DNA from: Rugosibacter aromaticivorans
GTDB lineage: Bacteria > Pseudomonadota > Gammaproteobacteria > Burkholderiales > Rhodocyclaceae
Direction of reading: 5' to 3'
Length of the DNA stretch: 64,000 bases
Assembly: GCF_000934545.1 (NCBI RefSeq)
Contig: NZ_CP010554.1
Span: 496,001 to 560,000, forward strand
The notes under the pieces are model-generated. The model did not search any database, had not been told where the DNA came from, and saw nothing but the letters and a program-made list of their open reading frames with translations. This document shows, piece by piece, positions 1 to 9,959 of the stretch. Position 1 is the first letter of the stretch; each line of letters opens with the position of its first letter. The translations under genes were made by a program, and so were the position numbers.

Positions 1-1
1 C

Positions 2-991
2 ACGCATATCACGGTATTGCTCAACGAAGGGGTTGCAGCACTAGCGATTCGTCCCGCAGGCATTTATGTCGATGCGACATTTGGTCGTGGGGGGCACAGT
101 CGAAAAATTCTCGAGTCCCTAGGCTCCGCCGGACGTTTGATTGCGTTGGATTGCGACGTGGCGGCGATCGAGGCCGGGCGCGCCATTGCCGATCCGCGCT
201 TCACGCTGGTGCATGCGCATTTCAGCCAGATCGAATCGGTACTGGACCAATTAAAAATCACGCTGATCGATGGGGTATTGCTCGATCTGGGTGTGTCGTC
301 GCCGCAACTGGATACGCCCGAGCGGGGCATGAGTTTTCGTTTTGATGCGCCGCTGGATATGCGCATGGATACGACGCAAGGAGAGACCGTGGCTGATTTC
401 CTGGCGCGGGCATCGCAATCTGAAATAGGAAGGGTGATAAAAGATTATGGCGAAGAACGGTTTGCTCATGCGATTGCAAAGGCGCTTGTGGCTGCTCGGG
501 GCGAAGGCCATATTACAAACACAAAGCAGCTTGCCACCCTCGTTGCGGGGGTCGTGCGCACGCGCGAACCGGGCCAGCATCCGGCGACGCGCACTTTCCA
601 GGCGCTACGGATATACGTTAACCATGAGCTCGAAGAGCTTGCGCTAGCACTGCCCGGCTGCACGCGACGGTTAGCGCCTGGAGGACGGTTGGCTGTGATC
701 AGCTTTCATTCGTTGGAGGATCGTATCGTCAAGCGCTTTATGCGCGATGGCGCAACATCGCCGCAGCCACCCAAAGGCGTGCCGATCCGTGCCGCCGATT
801 TGCCAGCGCCGACTTTGCGTTTGATCGGCAAGCCGGTATTTCCGGGTGATGCTGAAGTTGCCACCAATCCGCGTTCGCGCAGTGCGGTGTTGCGGGTGGC
901 GGAAACGGTGAATAACCATCTCACCAACCATCTTTCCGGGAAAACAATTAACAGCAATCCCCCCCGGCCCCCTTTCCGGGAAAGGGGGTGA
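2..991 (+). CDS. rsmH: 16S rRNA m4C1402 methyltransferase RsmH (MraW), 5' end outside window
   Basis: RsmH methylates N4 of C1402 in 16S rRNA using S-adenosylmethionine and opens the dcw operon. The frame is open from base 2 ([10 protein letters not shown]), which matches the usual N-terminus just after the initiator, so only a few codons are missing. Visible family motifs are the SAM loop [14 protein letters not shown], the segment [19 protein letters not shown] and the C-terminal [15 protein letters not shown]. The last dozen or so residues (about [13 protein letters not shown]) are not family sequence: they are encoded by a C- and G-rich palindrome that also precedes ftsL. Identity is certain; only the start is unseen. 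Confidence 0.96.
   Translation, partial: THITVLLNEGVAALAIRPAGIYVDATFGRGGHSRKILESLGSAGRLIALDCDVAAIEAGRAIADPRFTLVHAHFSQIESVLDQLKITLIDGVLLDLGVSSPQLDTPERGMSFRFDAPLDMRMDTTQGETVADFLARASQSEIGRVIKDYGEERFAHAIAKALVAARGEGHITNTKQLATLVAGVVRTREPGQHPATRTFQALRIYVNHELEELALALPGCTRRLAPGGRLAVISFHSLEDRIVKRFMRDGATSPQPPKGVPIRAADLPAPTLRLIGKPVFPGDAEVATNPRSRSAVLRVAETVNNHLTNHLSGKTINSNPPRPPFRERG
968..988. repeat. C/G palindrome at the rsmH-ftsL junction
   Basis: CCCCCTTT (968-975) pairs with AAAGGGGG (981-988) around a 5-nt loop. The left arm codes for the foreign-looking RsmH tail. The right arm lies 7 nt before the ftsL ATG and is the only Shine-Dalgarno candidate for ftsL. It looks like a dispersed intergenic palindromic repeat, but copy number cannot be judged from this window. 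Confidence 0.7.
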
Positions 992-995
992 CTAG

Positions 996-1331
996 ATGGC
1001 ACGCCTAAACCTTAATCTCATACTGCTGCTTGTCGTGGTCATTTGTGCGCTCTCTGTGGTGAAGGCTAACCATCAGGCGCGCAAACTGTTTATCGCATTG
1101 GAGGCGGAGCAAAAACACCTGCGTGATCTGGATGTTGAATGGGGACAGTTGCAGCTTGAGCAAAGTACCTGGGCGGCCAATGCTCGTGTGGAAACCCTGG
1201 CGCGCGAAAAACTGGGCATGAAGCGCCCTGCGCCGGGTGAGGTGATGAGCGATGACGCACAGAAGATTGCCCCGGCTGCATCAACCCCGCCAGCCGCGCC
1301 AGCCGTTGCAAAGGCAAAGCCCACGCGATGA
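996..1331 (+). CDS. ftsL: Cell division protein FtsL
   Basis: FtsL is a bitopic inner-membrane protein that joins FtsB and FtsQ in the divisome and helps activate septal FtsWI. The 111 residues show a short cytoplasmic N-terminus, one transmembrane segment (about residues 7-23, LNLILLLVVVICALSVV), a periplasmic coiled-coil stretch and the usual LAREKLGMKRP ending. An Ala/Pro-rich tail follows. Position between rsmH and ftsI is diagnostic. The ATG at 996 is preceded by GGGGG from the palindrome as ribosome site. The 3' end overlaps ftsI by 4 nt (ATGA). Confidence 0.93.
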   Translation: MARLNLNLILLLVVVICALSVVKANHQARKLFIALEAEQKHLRDLDVEWGQLQLEQSTWAANARVETLAREKLGMKRPAPGEVMSDDAQKIAPAASTPPAAPAVAKAKPTR

Positions 1332-3067
1332 AATCAATTCGTTTTTCACGCAGCCCGTTGCTCTCGCAGCCCTTGCCTTTGTGGCGGCGGCGCGTGGTGC
1401 TGTTTGTCATTCTCGGCGGGTTCGTGGTGTTGATGGGGCGCGCGTTTTATTTGCAAGGCATCAACAATGAATTTCTTGGAGACAAAGGCAAAGAGCGTTT
1501 TGAGCGGGTGCTGGATATTTCAGCCACGCGTGGTCGCATTACGGATCGACATGGTGATTTACTGGCGGTATCGACCCCTGTGCGTTCGGTGTGGGCGATT
1601 CCTGAAGATACGGAACTAAAACCGGGAGAAGCGCGCAGTTTGGCCGCGTTGCTAGGCATTGAGGTACGCGAGTTGAATCGCAAGCTGGCGTCCGACCGCG
1701 ATTTTATCTATCTCAAACGTCAATTGCCGCCGGATGTGACAGACAAGGTGATGGCGCTTAATTTGTCAGGCATCCATCAAAAAACCGAATATCGCCGCTA
1801 CTACCCTTCGGGTGAAGTGATGGCGCATATGGTTGGTTTCACGGGGGTGGATGAGTCGGGGCAAGAAGGTGTTGAGCTCGCATTTAATGACAAGCTGGCA
1901 GGCAAGCCGGGCAGCCGTCGTGTGATCAAGGATAGACGCGGGAATGTGATCGAAGATGTCGGCAGCATTCATCCGCCAACAGAAGGCCAGGACATTGCCT
2001 TGGCGCTGGACGCCAAGATTCAATACCTTGCTTACACGCATTTGAAGCAGGCGTTGGAAACCCACCGCGCCAAAGCCGGGGGTGTCGTGGTACTGGATGC
2101 GCAGACCGGAGAGGTTCTCGCGCTGGTTAATTTGCCGACTTACAACCCGAACAATCGCGTGCATTTGATCGGCGCGCAGTTGCGTAATCGTGCGTTGACC
2201 GATAGCTTTGAACCAGGCTCGACCTTAAAGCCCTTTACGATTGGCTTGGCGCTGGAACAAGGCAAAGTAAATTTTGATACGCCGATTCAAACTGCACCGG
2301 GAAAATTACACATCGGCCCGGCGACGATTTCGGATTCTCATGCGCATGGCATTCTTACGGTGGCGCAGGTGATACAAAAATCATCCAACGTGGGCGCTGC
2401 CAAAATTGCGCTCTCCATGACCCCCGACGATATGCACGCCATGTTCGAAACGGCAGGGTTTGGTACCCCTTTGAAACTTGGCTTTCCGGGTGAGGTGGGC
2501 GGACATTTGCGGCCGGCGAAAACCTGGCGGCCGATCGAGCAGGCCACGATGTCTTATGGGCATGGCATTTCGGTGACACTGATTCAACTGGCACGATCGT
2601 ATCTGGCCTTCGCGCGGGATGGTGATCTGCCCGCGCTATCGCTGATGCGACAGGAGACGCCACCACCTGCTGGCCAACGCCTGTTTTCGGAAAAAACAGC
2701 GCGCTCGGTGCGTGCCATGCTGGAAATGGTCGTGCAGCCTGGCGGTACGGCACCCTTGGCGCATATTCCAGGCTATCGGGTAGCGGGTAAAACCGGTACG
2801 GCGCATAAGGTTGAAAACGGTGCGTACGTCAATAAATATGTTGCTTCCTTTGTCGGTTTCGCGCCGGTTTCCAAGCCGCGTTTGATCATTGCGGTAATGG
2901 TGGATGAGCCCTCGAATGGCAAGTATTACGGTGGCGAAGTGGCCGCGCCGGTGTTTGCACAAGTGATGGCGGGCAGCTTGCGCACGTTGGGCGTGGCACC
3001 GGATGCGCCATTGACTCCTCTTGTGCCACTGCCCACTGACAGCGAATCCGTGCAGGAGGAAATGTGA
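1328..3067 (+). CDS. ftsI: Septal peptidoglycan transpeptidase FtsI (PBP3)
   Basis: Class B penicillin-binding protein that cross-links septal peptidoglycan together with FtsW. The 579-residue protein has a membrane anchor at about residues 23-42, a PBP dimerisation domain, and the three active-site motifs of the transpeptidase: STLK with Ser298, SSN starting at residue 352, and KTG starting at residue 488. Length is typical. It overlaps ftsL by 4 nt at the start. Its last bases carry AGGAGGA (3054-3060), which serves murE. Confidence 0.97.
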   Translation: MKSIRFSRSPLLSQPLPLWRRRVVLFVILGGFVVLMGRAFYLQGINNEFLGDKGKERFERVLDISATRGRITDRHGDLLAVSTPVRSVWAIPEDTELKPGEARSLAALLGIEVRELNRKLASDRDFIYLKRQLPPDVTDKVMALNLSGIHQKTEYRRYYPSGEVMAHMVGFTGVDESGQEGVELAFNDKLAGKPGSRRVIKDRRGNVIEDVGSIHPPTEGQDIALALDAKIQYLAYTHLKQALETHRAKAGGVVVLDAQTGEVLALVNLPTYNPNNRVHLIGAQLRNRALTDSFEPGSTLKPFTIGLALEQGKVNFDTPIQTAPGKLHIGPATISDSHAHGILTVAQVIQKSSNVGAAKIALSMTPDDMHAMFETAGFGTPLKLGFPGEVGGHLRPAKTWRPIEQATMSYGHGISVTLIQLARSYLAFARDGDLPALSLMRQETPPPAGQRLFSEKTARSVRAMLEMVVQPGGTAPLAHIPGYRVAGKTGTAHKVENGAYVNKYVASFVGFAPVSKPRLIIAVMVDEPSNGKYYGGEVAAPVFAQVMAGSLRTLGVAPDAPLTPLVPLPTDSESVQEEM

Positions 3068-4644
3068 GCGATAGCGCAATGGATACCAATGTCGATGCCA
3101 TAGGGATTCTGCATCGCTTGGCAGCGCAAGGGGTTACAGCCGAGCGATTAGTGAATGATTCGCGCATCGTACAGCCGGGGGATGTATTTCTTGCCTACCC
3201 TGGACACCAGGTGGATGGCCGCGCATTTATGGCCGATGCCGTCGCGCGCGGGGCTGCAGCGTTGATTTGTGAGCGTAGCGAAAAACCCGGCTCTGGTGAG
3301 ACGGCGAATATTGATGAAAATTCCTGGAGCGTGCCCTGTATTGCCGTCGATGGTTTGGCCACACAGGTCGGTGAATTAGCGCATCTGGTCTATGGCCGCC
3401 CTTCAGACAAGTTATGGCTGGCGGGCGTGACCGGCACCAATGGCAAAACTTCCGTGTCGCAGTGGCTGATGCAGGCACTGACCAAACTTGGCCAGCATTG
3501 CGCTGTGATTGGTACGCTGGGCAATGGATTTCCCGGCGCGTTGCGCGAAACAGGTTTTACCACGCCGGATGCGCCGGCTGTCCATGCGGCACTCAGCGAC
3601 TTTGTTCGCCAGGGGGCCACGGCGTGTTCGATGGAGGTGTCTTCAATCGGGTTAGCCGAAGGCCGCGTGCAAGGTGTGCGATTTGATGTGGCGGTATTCA
3701 CCAATTTAACGCGCGATCATCTTGATTATCACGGCACTATGGCGGCCTATGGGGATGCGAAAGCACAGCTGTTTGCCACGCCAGGGATCAAAGCCGCCGT
3801 CCTGAATCTGGATGACCCTTTTTCACTGTCGCTGGCGAATACAGTGCGGCGTGACGTGCACACGATGGGTTACACCCTGGAGTCGCTCCCGACGGGAGCA
3901 CGAATAACGAATGATGTGCTGGTTGCTGAACAGTTGCGCATGACGGCCACTGACCTGCGTTTTAGCTTGCAAGGGCAAACCTTTGGGGCGCCGGTTGTGG
4001 GGCGGTTTAATGCGTCGAACCTCATGGCGGTGATTGCGGCGCTGGTCGCACGGGGTGAGCGATTGGTGGATATTGCTGAAGCGTTGCGGCACTTGCAGCC
4101 CCCCGCAGGCCGTATGCAGCCTGTGGGTGGCGAGAATGAGCCGCTGGTGATTGTGGATTACGCCCATACGCCGGACGCACTGGAAAAAGTGTTGACCGTG
4201 TTGCGCGAGCTGGCCGTCACGCGTGGTGGCCAGCTCGTGTGTGTGTTTGGTTGCGGTGGCGAGCGTGATGCGGGCAAACGGCCTGAAATGGGTGCAGTAG
4301 CAGAGCGTTTGGCAGATACGGTGGTGGTGACGAGCGATAACCCGCGCCATGAAAATGCCGAAGCCATTATCAATGACATTCTGGCCGGCATGAAACAGCC
4401 GCCGATGGCAGTAGTGGTTGAGGTATATCGCGGGCTGGCCATCACGTCGGCCGTCGCGCGGGCCAATGCGGGCGATGTGATTTTGCTGGCCGGCAAGGGA
4501 CATGAACCCTACCAGGAAATTGCCGGTGTGCGCCACCCCTTTGATGATGTGGCCATGGCAAAGTCGGCGCTGGCGATACGGCGCGGCGGTGAGTTTTCAA
4601 CTAGCTCAACTAGTTCAAACTCGGCTAACGGAGCAGTGACATGA
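3064..4644 (+). CDS. murE: UDP-MurNAc-L-Ala-D-Glu:meso-diaminopimelate ligase MurE
   Basis: Cytoplasmic Mur ligase adding the third residue of the peptidoglycan stem. The ATP loop GTNGKTS lies near residues 123-129, and DNPRHE starts at Asp425. The DNPR motif is the known signature for meso-diaminopimelate rather than lysine. The start is taken as GTG 3064, overlapping the ftsI stop (GTGA), because AGGAGGA ends 3 nt upstream; the next in-frame ATG (3079) is 18 nt from it. At 526 residues it is somewhat long, partly because of a C-terminal tail made by three 9-nt repeats. It overlaps murF by 4 nt. Confidence 0.96.
   Translation: MSDSAMDTNVDAIGILHRLAAQGVTAERLVNDSRIVQPGDVFLAYPGHQVDGRAFMADAVARGAAALICERSEKPGSGETANIDENSWSVPCIAVDGLATQVGELAHLVYGRPSDKLWLAGVTGTNGKTSVSQWLMQALTKLGQHCAVIGTLGNGFPGALRETGFTTPDAPAVHAALSDFVRQGATACSMEVSSIGLAEGRVQGVRFDVAVFTNLTRDHLDYHGTMAAYGDAKAQLFATPGIKAAVLNLDDPFSLSLANTVRRDVHTMGYTLESLPTGARITNDVLVAEQLRMTATDLRFSLQGQTFGAPVVGRFNASNLMAVIAALVARGERLVDIAEALRHLQPPAGRMQPVGGENEPLVIVDYAHTPDALEKVLTVLRELAVTRGGQLVCVFGCGGERDAGKRPEMGAVAERLADTVVVTSDNPRHENAEAIINDILAGMKQPPMAVVVEVYRGLAITSAVARANAGDVILLAGKGHEPYQEIAGVRHPFDDVAMAKSALAIRRGGEFSTSSTSSNSANGAVT
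4597..4623 (+). repeat. Three in-frame 9-nt repeats at the murE 3' end
   Basis: TCAACTAGC, TCAACTAGT and TCAAACTCG follow one another and encode STS-STS-SNS, a low-complexity tail beyond the folded MurE domain, 18 nt before the murF start. Confidence 0.85.
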
Positions 4645-6086
4645 TGACTTTGTTGTCAGCGGCGCAAGCGATTGGTGCCCAAATGCAGGGCGCTGACAGA
4701 ACGTTTACTGCCGTAACGAGCGATTCTCGCGCCATCGTTGCTGGTGATCTTTTTGTTGCGATCAAGGGCGATCATTTTGATGGTCATTCGTTTGTGTCTC
4801 AGGCGATCACCCAGGGTGCGGCAGGCGCTCTGGTTAGCCAGGAATTTGCGGCAGCCCATCCTGGTCTGCCCCTGATTGCTGTGGCGGATACGCGGCGGGC
4901 ACTTGGCGCGTTGGCAGCGGCTTGGCGCGCACGATTCACTTTGCCATTAATTGGTGTCACCGGCAGTAATGGAAAAACCACGGTAAAGGAAATGTGCGCA
5001 GCGATTTTGCGCATACACGATGGTGAGGCGGATGGTGAGGGCGCCAAGGGTGGCAAGGTGCTCGCTACTGAAGGCAACTTGAATAATGACATCGGCCTGC
5101 CGCTGACGTTGCTCAAGTTGCGCGATACGCATACTTCAGCCGTTATGGAAATGGGCATGAGCCATGCCGGTGAAATTAACTATCTCACGCACTTGGCAGC
5201 GCCCACGGTTGCGGTGGTGATCAATGCCCAGCGCGCACATCTGGCAGGCCTTGGTACGGTGCAAGATGTCGGACTGGCCAAGGGTGAAATTTTTGCCGGA
5301 CTGGGTGCGGAGGGCATCGCTGTTTTTAATGCGGATGATGCCCAGGCTGAGCTATGGCATACGCTGGCACAAAACACGTTGCAACTGACGTTTGGCATGC
5401 GTCAAGTGGCAGATGTGCGGGGTGAATTCACGCCGCATGGCTTGGGTGGCACGCTGCGCTTGAGTACGCCGTGGGGCGTGACGGATATTCCGCTTGGCGT
5501 GCCCGGTCAGCACAACGCAATGAATGCCTGTGCGGCCGCAGCGGCGACGCTGGCAATCGGCGTGACGCTGGAAATGGTGACGCAGGGATTGGCTGGTTTT
5601 CGTGGCGTCAAAGGGCGATTACAGCAATGCGCTGGACAGCGCGGCGCGCTCATTATGGATGACACCTATAACGCAAATCCCGATTCCATGCGGGCGGCAA
5701 TCGATGTGCTGGCTGGCATTCCGGGGCGACGTATTTTTGTCATGGGGGATATGGGTGAAGCGGGCGAAGCAGCTGCCCAGTTTCATGATGAAGTGGGTGG
5801 CTATGCCAAAAGCCACGGTATAGACCGATTATTGTGCCTGGGCGAACTTGCTGAAGCGGCCGCGCATAATTTTGGCGAGGGCGGTGAGCATTTTGCCCAC
5901 CTTGAGGCGCTCATCAAAACCCTGCGCACCGAGCTGGATGCCCATACCACGGTACTTGTTAAAGGTTCGCGCTTCATGCGGATGGAGCGTGTCGTCAAGG
6001 CCATCATTGTTGAACCCGGCGTTGAGCCCGTTGTTGAACCCCTGCGTAGTTCGCAGGATTCAGCGCAAGCGGAAAATAAAAAATGA
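4641..6086 (+). CDS. murF: UDP-MurNAc-tripeptide:D-Ala-D-Ala ligase MurF
   Basis: Last cytoplasmic Mur ligase, adding D-Ala-D-Ala to complete the UDP-MurNAc-pentapeptide. The 481-residue protein has an N-terminal substrate domain (SDSRAIVAGDLFVAIKG), the ATP loop TGSNGKTT near residues 107-114, the central segment MEMGMSHAGEI and the C-terminal DDTYNANPDSM region. Its start overlaps murE by 4 nt. The final 27 or so residues (VEPGVEPVVEPL and beyond) come from a 12-nt triplication and extend past the usual end. A 39-nt gap with GGAGACATCC leads to mraY. Confidence 0.96.
   Translation: MMTLLSAAQAIGAQMQGADRTFTAVTSDSRAIVAGDLFVAIKGDHFDGHSFVSQAITQGAAGALVSQEFAAAHPGLPLIAVADTRRALGALAAAWRARFTLPLIGVTGSNGKTTVKEMCAAILRIHDGEADGEGAKGGKVLATEGNLNNDIGLPLTLLKLRDTHTSAVMEMGMSHAGEINYLTHLAAPTVAVVINAQRAHLAGLGTVQDVGLAKGEIFAGLGAEGIAVFNADDAQAELWHTLAQNTLQLTFGMRQVADVRGEFTPHGLGGTLRLSTPWGVTDIPLGVPGQHNAMNACAAAAATLAIGVTLEMVTQGLAGFRGVKGRLQQCAGQRGALIMDDTYNANPDSMRAAIDVLAGIPGRRIFVMGDMGEAGEAAAQFHDEVGGYAKSHGIDRLLCLGELAEAAAHNFGEGGEHFAHLEALIKTLRTELDAHTTVLVKGSRFMRMERVVKAIIVEPGVEPVVEPLRSSQDSAQAENKK
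6009..6044 (+). repeat. Three in-frame 12-nt repeats at the murF 3' end
   Basis: GTTGAACCCGGC, GTTGAGCCCGTT and GTTGAACCCCTG encode VEPG-VEPV-VEPL. Arrangement mirrors the triplications at the ends of murE and murB. Confidence 0.85.
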
Positions 6087-6125
6087 AGATGGCATTTCAC
6101 GCTGCAACCCACCCAGGAGACATCC

Positions 6126-7295
6126 ATGCTGCTTGAGCTTGCCCACTGGTTGGCCCGCGACTATCGGGGTTTCAATGTGTTCAACTACATCACCTTGCGT
6201 GCGGTGTTGGCAACGATGACGGCGCTCTCGATTTCATTTGTTTCTGGCCCGGCGTTGATTCGTTGGCTGACAGCCAAGAAAATTGGTCAGTCGGTGCGCA
6301 GCGATGGGCCGCAGACACATCTGATCAAGGCAGGCACGCCCACGATGGGGGGCGCTTTGATTCTTCTCTCGCTGGGCATTGCCACGCTACTGTGGGCAGA
6401 TTTATCCAATCGGTTTATCTGGGTTGTTCTGCTGGTTACCTTCGGTTTTGGTGCGGTGGGCTGGGTGGATGACTGGCGCAAAGTGGTGTATCGCAATCCC
6501 AAAGGGTTATCTGCCCGAGCCAAGTTTTTCTGGCAAACCGCGGTTGGCCTGGTTGCTGCGGTGTACATTTCGTTTTCAATTTCAGCACCCAATAATGAAC
6601 AGGTGGTAAAACTTTTCATGCATTGGGTGAGCAGTGGCTTCACACTCGAGCTGCCGACGCAGACTGCTCTCATCGTGCCCTTTTTCAAAAGTGTGAGTTA
6701 TCCGCTGGGCATGTTGGGGTTCATTACGCTCACTTATCTGGTGATTGTGGGTACCAGTAACGCCGTTAATCTGACCGATGGACTCGATGGTCTGGCCATC
6801 ATGCCGACAGTTCTCGTGGGTGCGGCGCTGGGCTTGTTTACGTATGTCGCAGGGAATGCGGTGTTCTCGAAATATTTGCTGTTGCCGCATATTCCTGGTG
6901 CCGGTGAGCTCACTGTTTTTTGCGCCGCCTTGGCGGGTGCCGGGCTCGGGTTCTTGTGGTTCAACGCGTATCCGGCAGAAGTTTTCATGGGCGATGTGGG
7001 TGCGCTGGCGCTGGGTTCCGCGCTCGGGGCCGTTGCCGTGATCGCACGGCAGGAAATCGTGCTCTTCATCATGGGTGGTGTTTTTGTGGCTGAGACGCTG
7101 TCGGTGATGCTCCAGGTGAGCTATTTCAAATACACCAAAAAGAAGTATGGCGAAGGGCGGCGAATTTTGCGTATGGCACCGCTGCATCATCACTTTGAAC
7201 AAACGGGTTGGAAAGAGACGCAAGTGGTTGTGCGCTTCTGGATCATCACTATTTTGCTGGTACTGGTGGGGCTATCCACCCTGAAAATCCGATGA
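6126..7295 (+). CDS. mraY: Phospho-MurNAc-pentapeptide translocase MraY
   Basis: Integral membrane enzyme that moves phospho-MurNAc-pentapeptide from UDP onto undecaprenyl phosphate, forming lipid I. The 389 residues form about ten membrane helices and hold the conserved aspartate motif VDDWRKV, the [10 protein letters not shown] motif, GDVGALALG and the HHHFE loop near the C-terminus. The ATG at 6126 follows AGGAGACATCC. The length fits the longer betaproteobacterial form. The stop overlaps the murD start by 4 nt (ATGA). Confidence 0.97.
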   Translation: MLLELAHWLARDYRGFNVFNYITLRAVLATMTALSISFVSGPALIRWLTAKKIGQSVRSDGPQTHLIKAGTPTMGGALILLSLGIATLLWADLSNRFIWVVLLVTFGFGAVGWVDDWRKVVYRNPKGLSARAKFFWQTAVGLVAAVYISFSISAPNNEQVVKLFMHWVSSGFTLELPTQTALIVPFFKSVSYPLGMLGFITLTYLVIVGTSNAVNLTDGLDGLAIMPTVLVGAALGLFTYVAGNAVFSKYLLLPHIPGAGELTVFCAALAGAGLGFLWFNAYPAEVFMGDVGALALGSALGAVAVIARQEIVLFIMGGVFVAETLSVMLQVSYFKYTKKKYGEGRRILRMAPLHHHFEQTGWKETQVVVRFWIITILLVLVGLSTLKIR

Positions 7296-8686
7296 GCGAT
7301 TTGCAAGGCAAACATATTCTCGTGCTCGGCCTGGGTGAATCAGGCCTGGCTTCTGCGTGCTGGTGCGCAGAGTCGGGTGCGCGGGTACGTGTGGCGGATA
7401 CGCGGGTAAACCCACCGTATCTTGCTGAGTTGCATCGCCGTGTCACCAGCGCCGACTTTTTGGCCGGTGCGTTTGAACTGCATTTGCTGGATGGTGTTGA
7501 CCGGGTTGTGTTGTCGCCCGGTTTGCCCGGTGATCTGCCCATCGTGCGCGAAGCGGCGGCACGCGGTCTGCCCGTGGTGGGTGAAATTGAACTCTTTGCG
7601 CGCGCCTTGCGTGAATTAAATTCGCCTGCTCCCGTGCTGGCGATTACCGGTACCAATGGCAAGACCACCACCACCGCACTCACGGGGCATTTGTTGCGCA
7701 GCATGGGGCAACGCGTGGGCGTGGCGGGCAATATTTCTCCTGCGGCACTGATGGCGCTGAGTACCTATGTTGCGCAGGATGATTTACCCCAGATTTGGGT
7801 GCTGGAGTTATCCAGCTTTCAGCTCGAAACCACGACATCGTTACAGCCGGCTGCCGCTACGGTCCTTAATATTTCAGATGATCATCTTGATCGTTACGAT
7901 GATCTGGCTGCCTATGCAGCGGTTAAAGCGCGCATCTTTCAGGGCGCTGGGGTGCAGGTCGTTAACCGGCAGGATGCCTATGTGAACGCGATGCTCTTGG
8001 CTGGTCGTCACGCGCTCAGTTTCGGCCTGGATGCGCCGCAGGCAGCAACAGATTTTGGGCTGCGGCAACAGGCGGGTGAGTTGTGGCTGGCACAGGGCGA
8101 GCAATTCTTGCTGCCAGTGTCTGAGCTGCCTGTGCAGGGTTTGCATAATGCGGCAAATGTCATGGCGGCGCTGGCGCTGTGCGCGAGTCTGGGTTATGAC
8201 GTCCAGCAATTATTGCCCGCCGTGTGCAGTTTTCAAGGCTTGCCGCATCGGGTTGAAAAGGTTGTCGAGAGAGACGGTGTGACCTGGTATGACGATTCAA
8301 AAGGCACCAACGTCGGAGCGACTGTGGCGGCATTGGAAGGTATCGGCAATCAACACGATCGTAAGATCGTGTTGATTGCCGGAGGCGATGGCAAGGGGCA
8401 GGATTTTTCACCGCTGGCATCCGCCGTTGCGCGATGGGCGCGCGCGGTAGTCTTGATCGGTCGCGATGGACCGCTCATCGGCAGCGTCCTTGAAAATAGC
8501 GGCGTGCCGTTGGTTTTCGCAACCAATATGAGCGACGCGGTACAGCAGGCAAGCGTCCTGGCACAAAATAACGATGCGGTATTGCTCTCACCGGCCTGTG
8601 CCAGTTTTGACATGTTTCGCGACTATCAGCAGCGGGCAGAAGTCTTTATCGCCGCGGTGAAAAATTTAGCGAAAGCAACGTCATGA
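7292..8686 (+). CDS. murD: UDP-MurNAc-L-alanine:D-glutamate ligase MurD
   Basis: Cytoplasmic ligase adding D-Glu to UDP-MurNAc-L-Ala. The protein starts [18 protein letters not shown], with a Rossmann-like N-terminal domain, then the ATP loop [10 protein letters not shown] near residues 119-128, and the C-terminal [15 protein letters not shown] segment. A longer frame runs upstream inside mraY, but the ATG at 7292 gives the normal N-terminus and the ATGA overlap typical of this operon. 464 residues is the usual length. It overlaps ftsW by 4 nt. Confidence 0.96.
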   Translation: MSDLQGKHILVLGLGESGLASACWCAESGARVRVADTRVNPPYLAELHRRVTSADFLAGAFELHLLDGVDRVVLSPGLPGDLPIVREAAARGLPVVGEIELFARALRELNSPAPVLAITGTNGKTTTTALTGHLLRSMGQRVGVAGNISPAALMALSTYVAQDDLPQIWVLELSSFQLETTTSLQPAAATVLNISDDHLDRYDDLAAYAAVKARIFQGAGVQVVNRQDAYVNAMLLAGRHALSFGLDAPQAATDFGLRQQAGELWLAQGEQFLLPVSELPVQGLHNAANVMAALALCASLGYDVQQLLPAVCSFQGLPHRVEKVVERDGVTWYDDSKGTNVGATVAALEGIGNQHDRKIVLIAGGDGKGQDFSPLASAVARWARAVVLIGRDGPLIGSVLENSGVPLVFATNMSDAVQQASVLAQNNDAVLLSPACASFDMFRDYQQRAEVFIAAVKNLAKATS

Positions 8687-9843
8687 GTCACTGGAACCCG
8701 GTAGCGCGGTCTGCTTCTCCAGAGATGGACCCACTGCTGTTGTGGCCAGCGATTGGCTTGCTGTTGCTGGGTTTGGTGATGGTGTATTCCGCGTCGATCG
8801 CCATGGCTGAAGGCAGCCGATTTACAGGTAACCAGTCGGCCTACTTTTTGATTCGTCATGCCATATTTCTTGTGTTTGGGTTCGGCGCTGCGGCGGCCAC
8901 GTTTCAGGTGCCTTTGCGATTGTGGCAGCAGGTGTCTTCCTGGCTATTTTTGGCGGGGTTTGTTTTGCTGATTGTGGTGTTGATTCCGCATATTGGGCGC
9001 TCGGTCAATGGTGCTCAGCGCTGGATTGGTTTTGGCCCTATCAATTTACAGCCCTCCGAATTCATGAAGCTTTTTGCGGTGCTGTATGCGGCGGATTACA
9101 CCACCCGCAAGTTGAGCGATATAGCCAGTTTTCGACGCGGTTTTGTGCCCATGGCGAGTGTGATGGTGCTGGTCGGTGCGCTTTTGCTGCGTGAACCGGA
9201 TTTCGGCGCGTTTGTAGTTATCGTCAGTATTGCTGTCGGCATTTTGTTTCTGGGCGGCATCAATGCGCGGCTCTTTAGTGCGTTGCTGGTAGTAATGGCG
9301 GTGGCATTTGTCATCTTGATCTGGTCATCGCCCTATCGGCGCGAACGAATTTTCGGGTTTATGGACCCTTGGCAAGACGCTTATGGCAAGGGGTATCAGC
9401 TTTCCCATGCGCTAATTGCCTTTGGCCGTGGCGAGTGGTTTGGTGTGGGGCTGGGCGCCAGCGTGGAAAAACTGTTTTATTTGCCCGAGGCGCATACCGA
9501 TTTTTTATTGGCCGTGATTGCCGAAGAGTTGGGTTTGTTCGGTGTCTGGGTGGTGATTGGGTTGTTCGCCTTGCTGGTTGAGCGCGCATTCGCCGTTGGC
9601 CGCCAGGCGCTGGCGCTTGATCGCGTATATGGCGGCCTCGTGGCGCAAGGGATAGGCATCTGGCTGGGCGTGCAGGGGTTTATCAACATGGGCGTGAACA
9701 TGGGGCTCTTGCCAACCAAGGGTTTGACCCTACCGCTGATGAGCTTTGGCGGCTCCGGCATTGTGGCTAATTGCATCACGCTGGCCATACTGTTTCGCGT
9801 CGATTGGGAAAATCGCCAGCTGATGAGAGGTCAACCTGTATGA
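8683..9843 (+). CDS. ftsW: Septal peptidoglycan polymerase FtsW (SEDS family)
   Basis: FtsW is the SEDS glycan polymerase partner of FtsI at the septum. The 386 residues contain about ten membrane helices and the SEDS signatures [38 protein letters not shown] and [14 protein letters not shown]. It starts in an ATGA overlap with murD. Its last 35 nt (9809-9843) are duplicated 116 nt downstream, just in front of murG, so the original ATGA overlap with murG has been split by an insertion. Confidence 0.96.
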   Translation: MSHWNPVARSASPEMDPLLLWPAIGLLLLGLVMVYSASIAMAEGSRFTGNQSAYFLIRHAIFLVFGFGAAAATFQVPLRLWQQVSSWLFLAGFVLLIVVLIPHIGRSVNGAQRWIGFGPINLQPSEFMKLFAVLYAADYTTRKLSDIASFRRGFVPMASVMVLVGALLLREPDFGAFVVIVSIAVGILFLGGINARLFSALLVVMAVAFVILIWSSPYRRERIFGFMDPWQDAYGKGYQLSHALIAFGRGEWFGVGLGASVEKLFYLPEAHTDFLLAVIAEELGLFGVWVVIGLFALLVERAFAVGRQALALDRVYGGLVAQGIGIWLGVQGFINMGVNMGLLPTKGLTLPLMSFGGSGIVANCITLAILFRVDWENRQLMRGQPV

Positions 9844-9959
9844 GTACGATGGCCCTGGCGATTTCGGCGAAGGCTCATATGAGCGCAGCGCACGTTAAGC
9901 GAGCCTTGGCGAGCGGCCACAGCCAAAATCGCCAGTTGATGAAAGGTCAACCCGTATGA
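9809..9959 (+). repeat. Duplication of the ftsW 3' end with a hairpin spacer and a 39-codon ORF
   Basis: The 35 nt at 9809-9843 recur at 9925-9959 with three mismatches. The first copy keeps the ftsW stop and the second keeps the murG start, each with GTATGA. Between them, CTGGCGATTTCGGC (9855-9868) is an inverted copy of GCCAAAATCGCCAG (9922-9935), AAGGCTC pairs with GAGCCTT, and CTCATATGAG is a perfect palindrome. A 39-codon ORF (9840-9959) begins in an ATGA overlap with ftsW and ends in an ATGA overlap with murG, so translational coupling is preserved. It ends NRQLMKGQPV, echoing Fts[12 protein letters not shown] do not think its peptide has a function. Confidence 0.85.

Noticed and set aside
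9771..9959. A 62-codon frame beginning inside ftsW
   Set aside because: Its first part is ftsW sequence read in another frame; only the 39 codons from 9840 are plausible as a coupled leader.
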